Positions 44,803 to 53,298 of a DNA stretch of 64,000 bases are shown here, in pieces. The stretch's first letter is position 1. Each line of letters opens with the position of its first letter. Under the pieces are notes generated by a model. That model made no database searches and was not told the DNA's origin. It was given only the letters and a program-made list of their open reading frames with translations. The stretch is from Thermaurantimonas sp046299575 (lineage in GTDB: Bacteria > Bacteroidota > Bacteroidia > Flavobacteriales > Schleiferiaceae). The DNA lies in the NCBI RefSeq assembly GCF_046299575.1, contig NZ_JBKBHX010000001.1:310001-374000 (forward strand), read 5' to 3'. Both the position numbers and the translations under genes were made by a program.

Positions 44803-46107
44803 TTGGAACAACAAAACAAAAAACTGCTCATCATCACCTATTACTGGCCGCCCTCTGGCGGAATTGCTGTGCAGCGCTGGCTGAAATTCACCAAACATCT
44901 CAAACAGTTAGGTTGGGAACCTATTGTGTACACCCCTTCAAATCCCGAACTTCAATACGAAGACCCAACCACCCTAAAGGAAATCCCCGAAGGAATTGAG
45001 ATTATTAAAAAGCCCATTTTCGAACCCTATACTTTCTATCAATTTTTTACCGGAAATAGAAAAAAAGAGACGGGATTTGGTTTTGCCCAACAGAGTAAAA
45101 AAAAGTCATTTTTTCATGAACTTTTTGTGTGGATTCGGGGCAATTTTTTCATACCTGATGCCCGCATGTTTTGGATACGTCCTTCCGTTCGATTTTTAAC
45201 AGAATATCTCAAGAAAAATCCTGTAAAAGCTGTAATCACTACCGGGCCTCCACATTCGATGCATTTGATAGGCTTGAAATTGAAAAATAACCTTGGACTG
45301 AGATGGATTGCTGATTTCAGAGATCCCTGGACCAACATTGATTTCTATCGGGAATTGAAACTGACAAAATGGGCTGATGATAGACACCATAGGTTAGAAA
45401 AGCGCGTGTTGCAGACGGCTGATGCCGTACTTGTAGTATCTACTGACATAAAAAAGGAATTTGAAGCAAAAACGACAAAGCCGGTCTATATAATTACCAA
45501 TGGTTTTGACCCCGAAGAATTTGAAGAGATACACGTGGATATTGACGAAAAATTTGTTCTTACACATGTAGGCACTTTGCCACCTTCGCGCAATCCGATC
45601 GTGCTTTGGAAATGTTTACAACATCTATGTGAAAATATACCCAATTTTAGAAATGATTTAATCATACGATTGGTCGGCAAAGTTGATTCAGAAATTCTTA
45701 AAAGTGTTAAAGAATTTGGGTTGGAAAAACAGCTTGAGTTAATTTCTTTTGTCCCGAGAAAAGAGGCTTTAAAATTTCAAAAATCTACTCAAATCAATTT
45801 GCTCATTGTAAACAATACGCCCAATTCAGCCGGAATCATGACCGGTAAACTTTTCGAATATTTGGCTGCCGGCCGCTTTATCCTGGGAATTGGACCTGAA
45901 GACGGCGATATGAGCCGTGTGCTCAATGAAACCAAAGCCGGAATGACCATTGGCTTTGAAAATGTGGACAAAGGAATTGAAATATTGGCAGAGCTCTATA
46001 AAAGCTACAAAAACGGCAAAATCACCGTACAGACCGATTCTATTCAAAAATATTCTCGCTCCTTTCTCGCAAAAGAGATATCAGAAATTATTAATAAACT
46101 TTCATGA
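44803..46107 (+). CDS. Glycosyltransferase, GT4-like
   Basis: 434 residues from the TTG at 44803, which follows AGGAG with five bases between; a TTG at 44782 would add seven residues. No ATG is available near the N-terminus. The N-terminal domain begins KKLLIITYYWPPSGGIAVQR, the typical start of GT-B glycosyltransferases of the GT4 type; the C-terminal half has VLTHVGTLPPSRNPIVLWKC and the sugar-nucleotide binding segment GKLFEYLAAGRFILGIGPED. It probably builds a surface glycan. It overlaps wecB by 4 bases. Confidence 0.85.
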   Translation: MEQQNKKLLIITYYWPPSGGIAVQRWLKFTKHLKQLGWEPIVYTPSNPELQYEDPTTLKEIPEGIEIIKKPIFEPYTFYQFFTGNRKKETGFGFAQQSKKKSFFHELFVWIRGNFFIPDARMFWIRPSVRFLTEYLKKNPVKAVITTGPPHSMHLIGLKLKNNLGLRWIADFRDPWTNIDFYRELKLTKWADDRHHRLEKRVLQTADAVLVVSTDIKKEFEAKTTKPVYIITNGFDPEEFEEIHVDIDEKFVLTHVGTLPPSRNPIVLWKCLQHLCENIPNFRNDLIIRLVGKVDSEILKSVKEFGLEKQLELISFVPRKEALKFQKSTQINLLIVNNTPNSAGIMTGKLFEYLAAGRFILGIGPEDGDMSRVLNETKAGMTIGFENVDKGIEILAELYKSYKNGKITVQTDSIQKYSRSFLAKEISEIINKLS

Positions 46108-47198
46108 AAAATCACAAGATCCTAACTATCCTTGGTGCTAGGCCGCAATTCATAAAAGCAGCAGCTGTGAGCCGCGCTCTTCAGCGCACAGATTTGCAAG
46201 AAATCATCGTGCATACCGGCCAGCACTTTGATGAAAAGATGTCGGAAGTCTTCTTCCGCGAAATGGAAATACCTAAGCCGACGCACAGACTCGAGATTCA
46301 TTCGCTACCACATGGAGCTATGACCGGCCGCATGATCGAGGGCATCGAAAACATCCTTTTTGCCGAAAAACCCTCCGCCGTCATGGTTTATGGCGACACC
46401 AATTCTACTCTCGCAGGTGCCCTGGCAGCCGTAAAGCAACACGTGCCAGTCATCCACGTTGAGGCCGGGCTTCGGTCCTTCAACATGCACATGCCCGAAG
46501 AGGTAAATCGCGTGCTCACAGACCGAGTATCCTCACTGCTCTTTTGCCCGACCGATACAGCTGTGCAAAACCTTAAAAACGAAGGCTTTGAACACTTCCC
46601 GATTAAAATCGTCCGCACCGGCGACGTGATGTACGACGCTGCCCTTTATTACTTCCAAAAAGCCAAACACCATTCAACCATTCTGCAAATACTCCGCCCC
46701 GAACCGGGAAAATTTGCCCTCGCCACGCTACATCGTCAGGAGAATACCGACAATCCCGAGCGCTTGAAAGGTATTGTCGAAGGGCTAAATCAGATTAACA
46801 AACACACACCCGTGGTGGTACCTCTGCATCCGCGCACCCGAAAAACGCTTGAAAACCTTAACTATACTGTCAATTTTCACATCATCGATCCAGTTGGATA
46901 CTTTGATATGCTCATGCTGCTTGACAGCTGCAGTATAGTGCTGACCGACAGCGGTGGACTTCAGAAAGAAGCTTTCTTTTTCAAAAAACCCTGCATCACT
47001 CTGCGCGACGAAACAGAGTGGGTCGAACTGGTCGAAGGCGGCTACAACACCCTGGCCGGTTGGCAGCCACATAGAATTCAGGATGCTTTTGAAAAGAGCT
47101 TATTGTATAAGCCTGATTTTAACAAAAACCTCTACGGCCAGGGAGATGCTTCTGAAAAAATCGCCTCTTCCATACAAGAGTTTCTGCAAACAGCGTGA
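46104..47198 (+). CDS. wecB: UDP-N-acetylglucosamine 2-epimerase (non-hydrolysing)
   Basis: 364 residues; interconverts UDP-GlcNAc and UDP-ManNAc, a precursor of surface polysaccharides. Family motifs: GARPQFIKAAAVSRAL at the N-terminus, HTGQHFDEKMS, VYGDTNSTLAGALAA, HVEAGLRSFNMHMPEEVNR and LTDSGGLQKEAFFFKKPC. ATGA overlap with the glycosyltransferase gene upstream, so the two are translationally coupled and likely serve the same glycan. No WecC dehydrogenase is visible. Confidence 0.93.
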   Translation: MKNHKILTILGARPQFIKAAAVSRALQRTDLQEIIVHTGQHFDEKMSEVFFREMEIPKPTHRLEIHSLPHGAMTGRMIEGIENILFAEKPSAVMVYGDTNSTLAGALAAVKQHVPVIHVEAGLRSFNMHMPEEVNRVLTDRVSSLLFCPTDTAVQNLKNEGFEHFPIKIVRTGDVMYDAALYYFQKAKHHSTILQILRPEPGKFALATLHRQENTDNPERLKGIVEGLNQINKHTPVVVPLHPRTRKTLENLNYTVNFHIIDPVGYFDMLMLLDSCSIVLTDSGGLQKEAFFFKKPCITLRDETEWVELVEGGYNTLAGWQPHRIQDAFEKSLLYKPDFNKNLYGQGDASEKIASSIQEFLQTA

Positions 47199-47362
47199 GT
47201 GGTCAAAAGTCAGAAAATTATTTTAAAATATACATAATTGATTTTCAAAGCCTTTAATTATTTTATAAAGCCTATTTCAAATAAGTCCAAAAGCCTTACA
47301 TCATCCATCTCGGAGCGTTCGAGCGCTCGTTTGAGACTTTTGCTACAATAAAAAAGATCTTT

Positions 47363-48103
47363 ATGAAAAGATTTGAAGGCAAAACCGTGGTCATCACTGG
47401 CGGTGCAGCCGGTATTGGATTTACTTCAGCAAAAGCCTTTGCCCATGAAGGCGCTACCGTAGTCATTTGGGACATCAACCAAGATAAGGGGCATAAAGCA
47501 ATAGAAGAACTTTCAGTAATCTCACCTGCATATTTCCTCACTGTTAATACTGCCGACTCCACCGCCGTTAAAGACGCTCTGAGTAAAACGCTCGAGCGCG
47601 TCGGCAAAGTGGATGTACTCATAAACAATGCTGGCATCACGCGCGATGCCACATTGCTGAAGATGACCGACGAACAATGGCAACAGGTGCTCGATGTCAA
47701 CCTAACCGGCGTATTTAACTGCGGCCGGGCTGTGGCAGCACACATGGCCGAGCGCGGCAGTGGGGTCATCATTAATACCTCATCAGTCGTAGCCCTGTAT
47801 GGAAACTTTGGCCAAAGCAACTATGTAGCCACTAAAAGCGGCTTAATCGGTATGACGAAAGTGTGGGCCAAAGAACTCGGACGCAAGGGAATTCGCGTCA
47901 ATGCCGTAGCTCCTGGCTTCATCGCCACCGAAATGATTACCACAGTACCTGAAAAAATCATTAACGCCCTGCTGGAACGCACACCCCTGCAGCGACTGGG
48001 CAAGCCCGAAGACATCGCAGCTGCCTACCTGTTTCTCGCCAGCGACGATGCCTCCTTCATCACTGGCACTTGTCTCAGCGTAGATGGTGGAATCACAATC
48101 TAG
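47363..48103 (+). CDS. Short-chain dehydrogenase, 3-oxoacyl reductase-like
   Basis: 246 residues, classical SDR. NAD(P)-binding TGGAAGIG near residue 13, NNAG at about 91, catalytic Ser141, Tyr154 and Lys158 (SNYVATKSG), and the end FITGTCLSVDGGITI. Best described as FabG- or acetoacetyl-CoA reductase-like. Four bases before a KAS III-like gene, so the two probably act in sequence: the condensing enzyme makes a 3-oxoacyl product and the SDR reduces it. The acyl substrate is unknown. It is not the general FabG by context alone, since the core fab genes sit elsewhere (30-32 kb). Confidence 0.85.
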   Translation: MKRFEGKTVVITGGAAGIGFTSAKAFAHEGATVVIWDINQDKGHKAIEELSVISPAYFLTVNTADSTAVKDALSKTLERVGKVDVLINNAGITRDATLLKMTDEQWQQVLDVNLTGVFNCGRAVAAHMAERGSGVIINTSSVVALYGNFGQSNYVATKSGLIGMTKVWAKELGRKGIRVNAVAPGFIATEMITTVPEKIINALLERTPLQRLGKPEDIAAAYLFLASDDASFITGTCLSVDGGITI

Positions 48104-48107
48104 GCGC

Positions 48108-49097
48108 ATGAGAAGAGCCATATTAGCAGGCACGGGCATAGGCCTCGCCAACAGAATTTTACCCAACTCTTATTTCAACGAAACCCTCGGCGAAGACGTA
48201 GATACCTGGCTGCGCCAAAACGTCGAAATCTACGAAAGGCGCTGGTGCGACCCTAACCAATCGACCGTGTCCCTGTGCCTTGATGCAGCCAAGATGGCCC
48301 TTAACAATGCCGACATCGGCCCTGAAGACCTCAACCTCATCATCATCGCCACTGATACGCCTGAATACATCTCTCCCTCCACAGCCTCGGTCGTTCAGTA
48401 CAAGCTCGGCGCTGTGAATGCAGCCACTTTCGATGTCAATACGGCTTGTGCAGGCTTTGTATCGGCGCTCGATACAGCGGCTAAGTATATTGCTGCCGAC
48501 CCGCAGTACCGCTACGTACTCGTAATAGGCGCCTACGCCATGAGCCGATACCTCAATCCTATAGACAAAAAAACCGTCACCCTTTTTGCCGATGGTGCCG
48601 GGGCAGCAGTTCTTAAGGCCGAAGAGCATTCAGACCGCGGCTATCTACACGGCATTCAGATCACACAAGGGCAATACTACGACTGGATGGGCATCTATGC
48701 CGGCGGTACTGCCCAGCCCGTTACACCCGAAGTAGTAGAACAGGGCGATCACTACCTGAAGTTTGTCCGAAAATTCCCTAAAGAGCTCAATCCCCAAATG
48801 TGGACCATGATGACGCACAAGGTTCTCAACCACATTGGCCGTACTCCCGAAGATGTCCGTATGTTTTTCATGACGCAGATCAACATCAACTCCCTGCGTG
48901 AAACGATGGACAACCTCTCCCTGCCGCACGATCGCGCCATTACCATCATGCACCATTACGGCTACACGGGCTCAGCCGCCATTCCCACTGCCCTACACCA
49001 CGCCGTTACTGAAGGCAAGGTGAAAACCGGCGACCTCATCATGCTCATCGGCTCAGGTGGCGGTTTGGCCTTTGCTGCCTCAGCTATGATTCTTTAA
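48108..49097 (+). CDS. KAS III-like condensing enzyme with an altered catalytic triad
   Basis: 329 residues from ATG 48108; an upstream ATG at 48084 overlaps the SDR gene by 20 bases and adds no homology. The FabH fold is clear: acyl-group entry region STASVVQYKLG, nucleophile Cys114 in NTACAGF, TLFADGAGAAVL and the end IGSGGGLAFAASAMIL. E. coli FabH uses Cys112-His244-Asn274. Here the segment FFMTQINI has Thr256 where His is expected and HHYGYTGSAAIP has Tyr286 in place of Asn. The TQIN/GYTGSA pattern belongs, as I recall it, to a KAS III subfamily that is not classic FabH; its reaction may be acyl transfer or a condensation with another mechanism. Confidence 0.82.
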   Translation: MRRAILAGTGIGLANRILPNSYFNETLGEDVDTWLRQNVEIYERRWCDPNQSTVSLCLDAAKMALNNADIGPEDLNLIIIATDTPEYISPSTASVVQYKLGAVNAATFDVNTACAGFVSALDTAAKYIAADPQYRYVLVIGAYAMSRYLNPIDKKTVTLFADGAGAAVLKAEEHSDRGYLHGIQITQGQYYDWMGIYAGGTAQPVTPEVVEQGDHYLKFVRKFPKELNPQMWTMMTHKVLNHIGRTPEDVRMFFMTQININSLRETMDNLSLPHDRAITIMHHYGYTGSAAIPTALHHAVTEGKVKTGDLIMLIGSGGGLAFAASAMIL

Positions 49098-49405
49098 TTT
49101 TTTTGTTTTGGCATGCCCCCTTGCAGCTATGCCTTAAAGGGCATCTGCCTTCGCTTGTCGGGACAATTTAGCGACAGCTGGCTTCATCTGTCGCTATCCG
49201 GTCTTATCTATAAGTTGATATAACTTTATTCAAATTTTCAGTTACAAGCGAGCCATTTTTTCTTAACGTTAGTATGCACTTCTGAAGTTGTGATTCTAAT
49301 ACATAGATAAACTCCTGAGTTTATTGCAAAAGGTCACTCCCCATTTGATTTTGTAATGAAAAGAGATTAACTCCAAAAAAAATCAGACATAAGCCTCCCT
49401 TCCCT
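49098..49405. other. Gap with strong hairpins after the KAS III gene
   Basis: TAGCGACAG (49169-49177) and CTGTCGCTA (49188-49196) form a perfect 9-bp stem with a 10-base loop. A second small dyad ATGCC/GGCAT lies at 49129-49144. No T-run follows the larger stem, so it is not a standard terminator; it may be an RNA-end protecting or REP-like structure. Nothing else is evident to 49405. Confidence 0.55.
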
Positions 49406-50824
49406 TCAGCGCTGTAACCACAGCAGAGGGTCCATGTGGCGCGAGCCTTCCCATACCTCGAAGTGCAAGATCGTCTTACCCTCTTTAAAATCTGTAAACA
49501 CGGTTCCGATTTCCTGTTTGGTGCGTACGCGGTCACCGGCTTTTACCAGTATGTTGGTCATATTTGCATATACAGTGAAGAAGTTGCCATGCTTTATAAG
49601 TACTGCCATTGAGCCATCCGGCATTTGAAGCACTCCGCTCACTTCGCCATCGAATACAGCTCGCGCTTTAGCACCGCGCTCAGTTGCGATATTGATGCCC
49701 GGATTATCCACCACGACATATTTGGCCACCTCGTGCTGTTGCTTGCCGTAACGCTGCACGATGATGCCCTTTTCTACCGGCCAGGGCAGACGTGTGCGAT
49801 TAGCAGCAAAATTGGCCGCCAGTTGGCGGGCTTCTGGGGTAGAACGCAGAGCATCGTCAGCAGCAGTGGGGGTTTCAGTGGGTTTTGTAGCCGTTGGAGT
49901 TTCAGGGCGTGGAGTAGATGATGCAGTTTGAGAAGCACGACGTGCAGCAGCATCGAGTTCCGCCTTTTTGCGCGCGATCAGGCGCTCGAGTTCAGCATTT
50001 GTGGTTTTGGAAGTATAATCTTTGTTTTTCGCCAGGCCTACTGTTGCTGCGCGCTCTTCGAGGGCTTTTCGCTCGGCAGCTTCGCGGGCTCGCTTTATTT
50101 CCAATGCAATGAGGCGTTGGATTTCGCGCTCTAAGTCACGACTTTGTTGTTGTTTTTCAGCTATTTGCCGTTCAAGTTGACGGCTTTGGATGTTCAGAGT
50201 CTGCACCAGCTCTTCGAGCATGCGCTTTTCAGCTGCGAGTTGGTTGCGCTCTTCGGTCTGATTGGCAAGTAAGTGCTGCTGATTTATCCTCTTGGCGTTC
50301 AGCTCGTTCAGATACTCTTGAAGCTGTTTTTCTTTTTCTTTGGTAAGTTCTACTTGCCTTCGCCGAGCCTTCGCCAGCTGATTGAGGTACTGCATACGCC
50401 GAACGGCCTGCCAAAGGTCTTGACTCGAAAGTATAAAGAGTAGGCGCATGTTTGGGCTACGGCTGTTGTAAGCTTTGCGGATCATCTGTGCATAGCGCTC
50501 ACGTTGAAGCCTCACCTCCTCTTCCAGATTTTGAATCTCAGCGCTCGACTCATCGATTTCGCGCTGAATATATTCGAGCTCTGCTTGCAGATTGTCGATA
50601 AGCTGTTCACGGATGCGAATTTTTTGCGTCAGGGTTTCGATGATGGTCAAGCTGTTGGCGCGGTTGGTGCGATTTTCCTGCAGCAGATAGTTGGCAAGCT
50701 TGATTTCATCCATCAGCTTGACGCGCTGCTGCTGGAGTTTTTCGCGCTGTGAAACGGGCTGAGCTGTAAGATTCCAGCAAAGGAGTAATAGAAGGATTTT
50801 AGAAAGGAACCGGAGCATATCCAT
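49406..50824 (-). CDS. EnvC-like murein hydrolase activator with degenerate LytM domain
   Basis: 472 residues from the ATG at 50824 (MDMLRFLSKILLLLLCWNLT, a signal peptide ending near TAQP); a longer reading from 50851 overlaps the DUF4292 gene further and is less likely. Residues 25-260 are coiled coil rich in Gln, Glu, Arg and Leu; 260-340 is a Ala/Thr/Pro-rich linker; the C-terminal 120 residues are an M23/LytM fold (KGIIVQRYGKQQHEVAKYVV, then LHFEVWEGSRHMDPLLWL). The zinc-binding pattern is incomplete, as in EnvC, which activates amidases rather than cutting itself. Last gene of the four-gene envelope operon. Confidence 0.87.
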   Translation of the reverse strand: MDMLRFLSKILLLLLCWNLTAQPVSQREKLQQQRVKLMDEIKLANYLLQENRTNRANSLTIIETLTQKIRIREQLIDNLQAELEYIQREIDESSAEIQNLEEEVRLQRERYAQMIRKAYNSRSPNMRLLFILSSQDLWQAVRRMQYLNQLAKARRRQVELTKEKEKQLQEYLNELNAKRINQQHLLANQTEERNQLAAEKRMLEELVQTLNIQSRQLERQIAEKQQQSRDLEREIQRLIALEIKRAREAAERKALEERAATVGLAKNKDYTSKTTNAELERLIARKKAELDAAARRASQTASSTPRPETPTATKPTETPTAADDALRSTPEARQLAANFAANRTRLPWPVEKGIIVQRYGKQQHEVAKYVVVDNPGINIATERGAKARAVFDGEVSGVLQMPDGSMAVLIKHGNFFTVYANMTNILVKAGDRVRTKQEIGTVFTDFKEGKTILHFEVWEGSRHMDPLLWLQR

Positions 50825-51566
50825 TAGGCACTTCCGGGATTTTAATGTCAAACGAATCCGTCTGAATGCGGTCGTTTACTAGCTGTAATTTTAGAAAATT
50901 GCCGTTAGCGGTCAGATGTAGCGCAATCTGTTTGGGAGCAAATGGGTCTGCTTCACCAGCATATTCATACTCTGCAATAAGGCGGTAGGGGATGTTGGAG
51001 AGAATTTGCTTGCGTATCTTGAAATCAAAACCCGTGATGTGCAGTTCTCCCGTTACGTTATCGAAAGCATTGATAGGAATAATAGAGTACAGATGAATCA
51101 TGTCAGGCTCGCGTTGCTTACCTTCCCAAGGAGCATTCCAGCGCACGGGTAATGCCTTAAGCAGTCGGATGAGATCGTCAGTTTCTACTTCAAGACCCAC
51201 AATCTGTTGCAGAGTCGAGCGGCCACCGGAAGCAAATTGTTTTTGCGCCCGATTGATGAAAACGATGGTATCCCTATCAGCATAGAGGCGTGCGATGCGC
51301 AATCCCAATATTGGATCTGATAATTCGACCACAATCCTGTCTTCGTTCTGTATGCGTATTTCGTATCTGAAGTTTTGACTTGATGAATTGTCTTGGTATT
51401 GCCCCTTGCCTCTCAATGTCAGATAAGGCTGTGAAGTGATGCGCGAAAGAATGCTTTCAGCTATTGATGGCTCAGGTGGTAGTGGGGGCATCGTGGCTAT
51501 GGTTTTTTTACTCTTGCACCCCACAGAAAAGGTTAAGACTAATATGGCTGTGATGAAATATTTCAA
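50799..51566 (-). CDS. DUF4292 lipoprotein (LolB-like)
   Basis: 255 residues. Lipobox FSVGC with Cys17 as the lipidated residue (MKYFITAILVLTFSVGC). The rest fits DUF4292, a Bacteroidota family with a LolB/LppX-like half-barrel (LTLRGKGQYQDNSSSQNFRY, then ELSDPILGLRIARLYADRD). Probably periplasmic face of the outer membrane; a lipid or lipoprotein carrier role is inference. Overlaps the TPR gene by 4 bases and the EnvC gene by about 26, so translation is coupled. Confidence 0.85.
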   Translation of the reverse strand: MKYFITAILVLTFSVGCKSKKTIATMPPLPPEPSIAESILSRITSQPYLTLRGKGQYQDNSSSQNFRYEIRIQNEDRIVVELSDPILGLRIARLYADRDTIVFINRAQKQFASGGRSTLQQIVGLEVETDDLIRLLKALPVRWNAPWEGKQREPDMIHLYSIIPINAFDNVTGELHITGFDFKIRKQILSNIPYRLIAEYEYAGEADPFAPKQIALHLTANGNFLKLQLVNDRIQTDSFDIKIPEVPNGYAPVPF

Positions 51567-53296
51567 CGGTTAGGCGTATTTTGAATTTTTAACAGAAGTT
51601 GATTCTTGTCTTTGGCTGTTTCTAAAGCGGCAGAATAGGCCGCAAGAGCTTGAGAGTATAAACCCAACTTGTGAAGGATATCGCCATAGTGCTCTTGTAT
51701 CACTGATACCTCAGAGCCACCACTCTCTATGGCTTTTTGAATTTTTTCAAGCGCATCAGTGTATTCCCCTCTTTTATAGTGCACCCATGCCCAAGTGTCG
51801 AGCAATGTGGGGTTGGATGGTTGAAGTTTATTCGCCCGAGCAATGAGCACGATTGCTTTTTCGAGTTTCTCACCCCTTTCTGCCAGATAGTAGGCATAAT
51901 TGTTCAGGGCAGAGATGTTGTTGGGGTCAATGTTCAATGCTTTTTCAAAATATTCGTCGCTCACTGGATAGTTTCCGAGTTTGTGATAGCTTTCAGCCAA
52001 TACATAGGTGAGTTGAAACTTCACAGGTTTATTTCCTATGGTTTTCGGAAGACCCGTTTCTGCCAATTCAATTGCTCTTGCAAAATCCAAAATTTGATAG
52101 GCTGACATAGCCCCAATCGCATATCCAAGCAGATTTTCCGGATACTTCTGTATGCACTCTTGGGCGTACTCCAGTGCTTCGGCATTTCTACCCTCTTCGC
52201 TCAGCAAGAGAATCAGCTGTTGATATACTGACTCTTTATCACCGCCGTTCCGAAGTGTTCTTTTATAGGCGTTGATGGCTTCAGTGCGGTTTCCCTCCTT
52301 GGCCAGCACATCGCCTAACAGGGCTTGTGGCTCAGGCGCATAAGGATGCTTTTTCGATATGAATATACTTAATTCCTTAATTTCATAGAAAGATATTAAA
52401 TCATAGCGACTGCTCATAAAAAGCAAAATTTCAACCCGTTTGCGGGCATCGAGATTAGTTGCTCTAATGGCTTTTTTGTAGGCCTCAACGGCTTTGGTTG
52501 GTTGTTGCTTTTGTGCGTACAGATTCCCAAGTTCGATCCATACTTCTCCGTTGGTTGGATCAAATGCTGTCCATTCGAGCAGGAGCTTTTCTGTTTTTTT
52601 AACCTGTTTGAAGTATTTGTAGTGATTCAGCAGCGCACCGCGCAGCATGTCAGATTCAGGATTCTCTTCTTTCAATCGCTCGAGCAATTTTTCAGCTTTT
52701 TTGCGCTTGCCCATCTTAATGAGCACATTGTAGCGCCGGCGGGTAATGTCGTCGTCATAGCCCACTTTTTTCTCGAGCTGGTCGAGCACTTTCAAGGCAT
52801 TTTTATACTCCATGCCTTGTATGTACAGATCAACAGCCTGAAGCTGAAGCCCTTCTGAACCTTTGGTTACAAGATTTGACGCCGACATAAGCGCATCTGC
52901 TGCTTGGCGGAAGTAGTTGTACTTTTCGTAAATCTCAGCCTGAGATACATAGTACCAGTGGTTCTGAGGGTTAAGCCGCACGGCCTCTCCGGCGTGAAAA
53001 ATTGCCTCATCAGGTCGCTCAAGCTCTTTGTATGCTTTAGCCATCAAGTGATGAACGGAAGCTTCATTTGGCCTTAGGGATAGGCACTGACGCAAATAGC
53101 CAAGTGCTTCGGTATAATTGGCAATCATCATCGCCCTATTGGCCTCCATAAAATTGTTGTCAAACGGCAGAGATGCAGAATGGGCCGCAGCGAGATCTAC
53201 GCCTTCGTCAGTTTGCTGAGCAGATCCAGGTTTTGGCCCTAATGCGATAAGCGCCAAAAACAGTGCAACAATGATATGACGAATGATGATTTTCAA
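51563..53296 (-). CDS. Exported tetratricopeptide-repeat protein
   Basis: 577 residues. Signal peptide ending near GSAQQ (residue 27). At least ten TPR units from about 55 to the end, for example ALGYLRQCLSLRPNEASVHH, AIFHAGEAVRLNPQNHWYYV, AVEAYKKAIRATNLDARKRV and YFEKALNIDPNNISALNNYA. It should be a periplasmic scaffold for an envelope complex. In many Bacteroidota this gene sits between a sugar nucleotidyltransferase and DUF4292, as here. Confidence 0.88.
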   Translation of the reverse strand: MKIIIRHIIVALFLALIALGPKPGSAQQTDEGVDLAAAHSASLPFDNNFMEANRAMMIANYTEALGYLRQCLSLRPNEASVHHLMAKAYKELERPDEAIFHAGEAVRLNPQNHWYYVSQAEIYEKYNYFRQAADALMSASNLVTKGSEGLQLQAVDLYIQGMEYKNALKVLDQLEKKVGYDDDITRRRYNVLIKMGKRKKAEKLLERLKEENPESDMLRGALLNHYKYFKQVKKTEKLLLEWTAFDPTNGEVWIELGNLYAQKQQPTKAVEAYKKAIRATNLDARKRVEILLFMSSRYDLISFYEIKELSIFISKKHPYAPEPQALLGDVLAKEGNRTEAINAYKRTLRNGGDKESVYQQLILLLSEEGRNAEALEYAQECIQKYPENLLGYAIGAMSAYQILDFARAIELAETGLPKTIGNKPVKFQLTYVLAESYHKLGNYPVSDEYFEKALNIDPNNISALNNYAYYLAERGEKLEKAIVLIARANKLQPSNPTLLDTWAWVHYKRGEYTDALEKIQKAIESGGSEVSVIQEHYGDILHKLGLYSQALAAYSAALETAKDKNQLLLKIQNTPNR

Positions 53297-53298
53297 TG

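Noticed and set aside
47296..47820. 174-codon open frame on the - strand opposite the SDR gene
   Set aside because: Shadow of the SDR reading; composition rich in Ser, Thr and Pro as expected for an antisense frame.
48159..48629. 156-codon open frame opposite the KAS III gene
   Set aside because: Lies wholly over conserved FabH-like sequence including the active-site cysteine.
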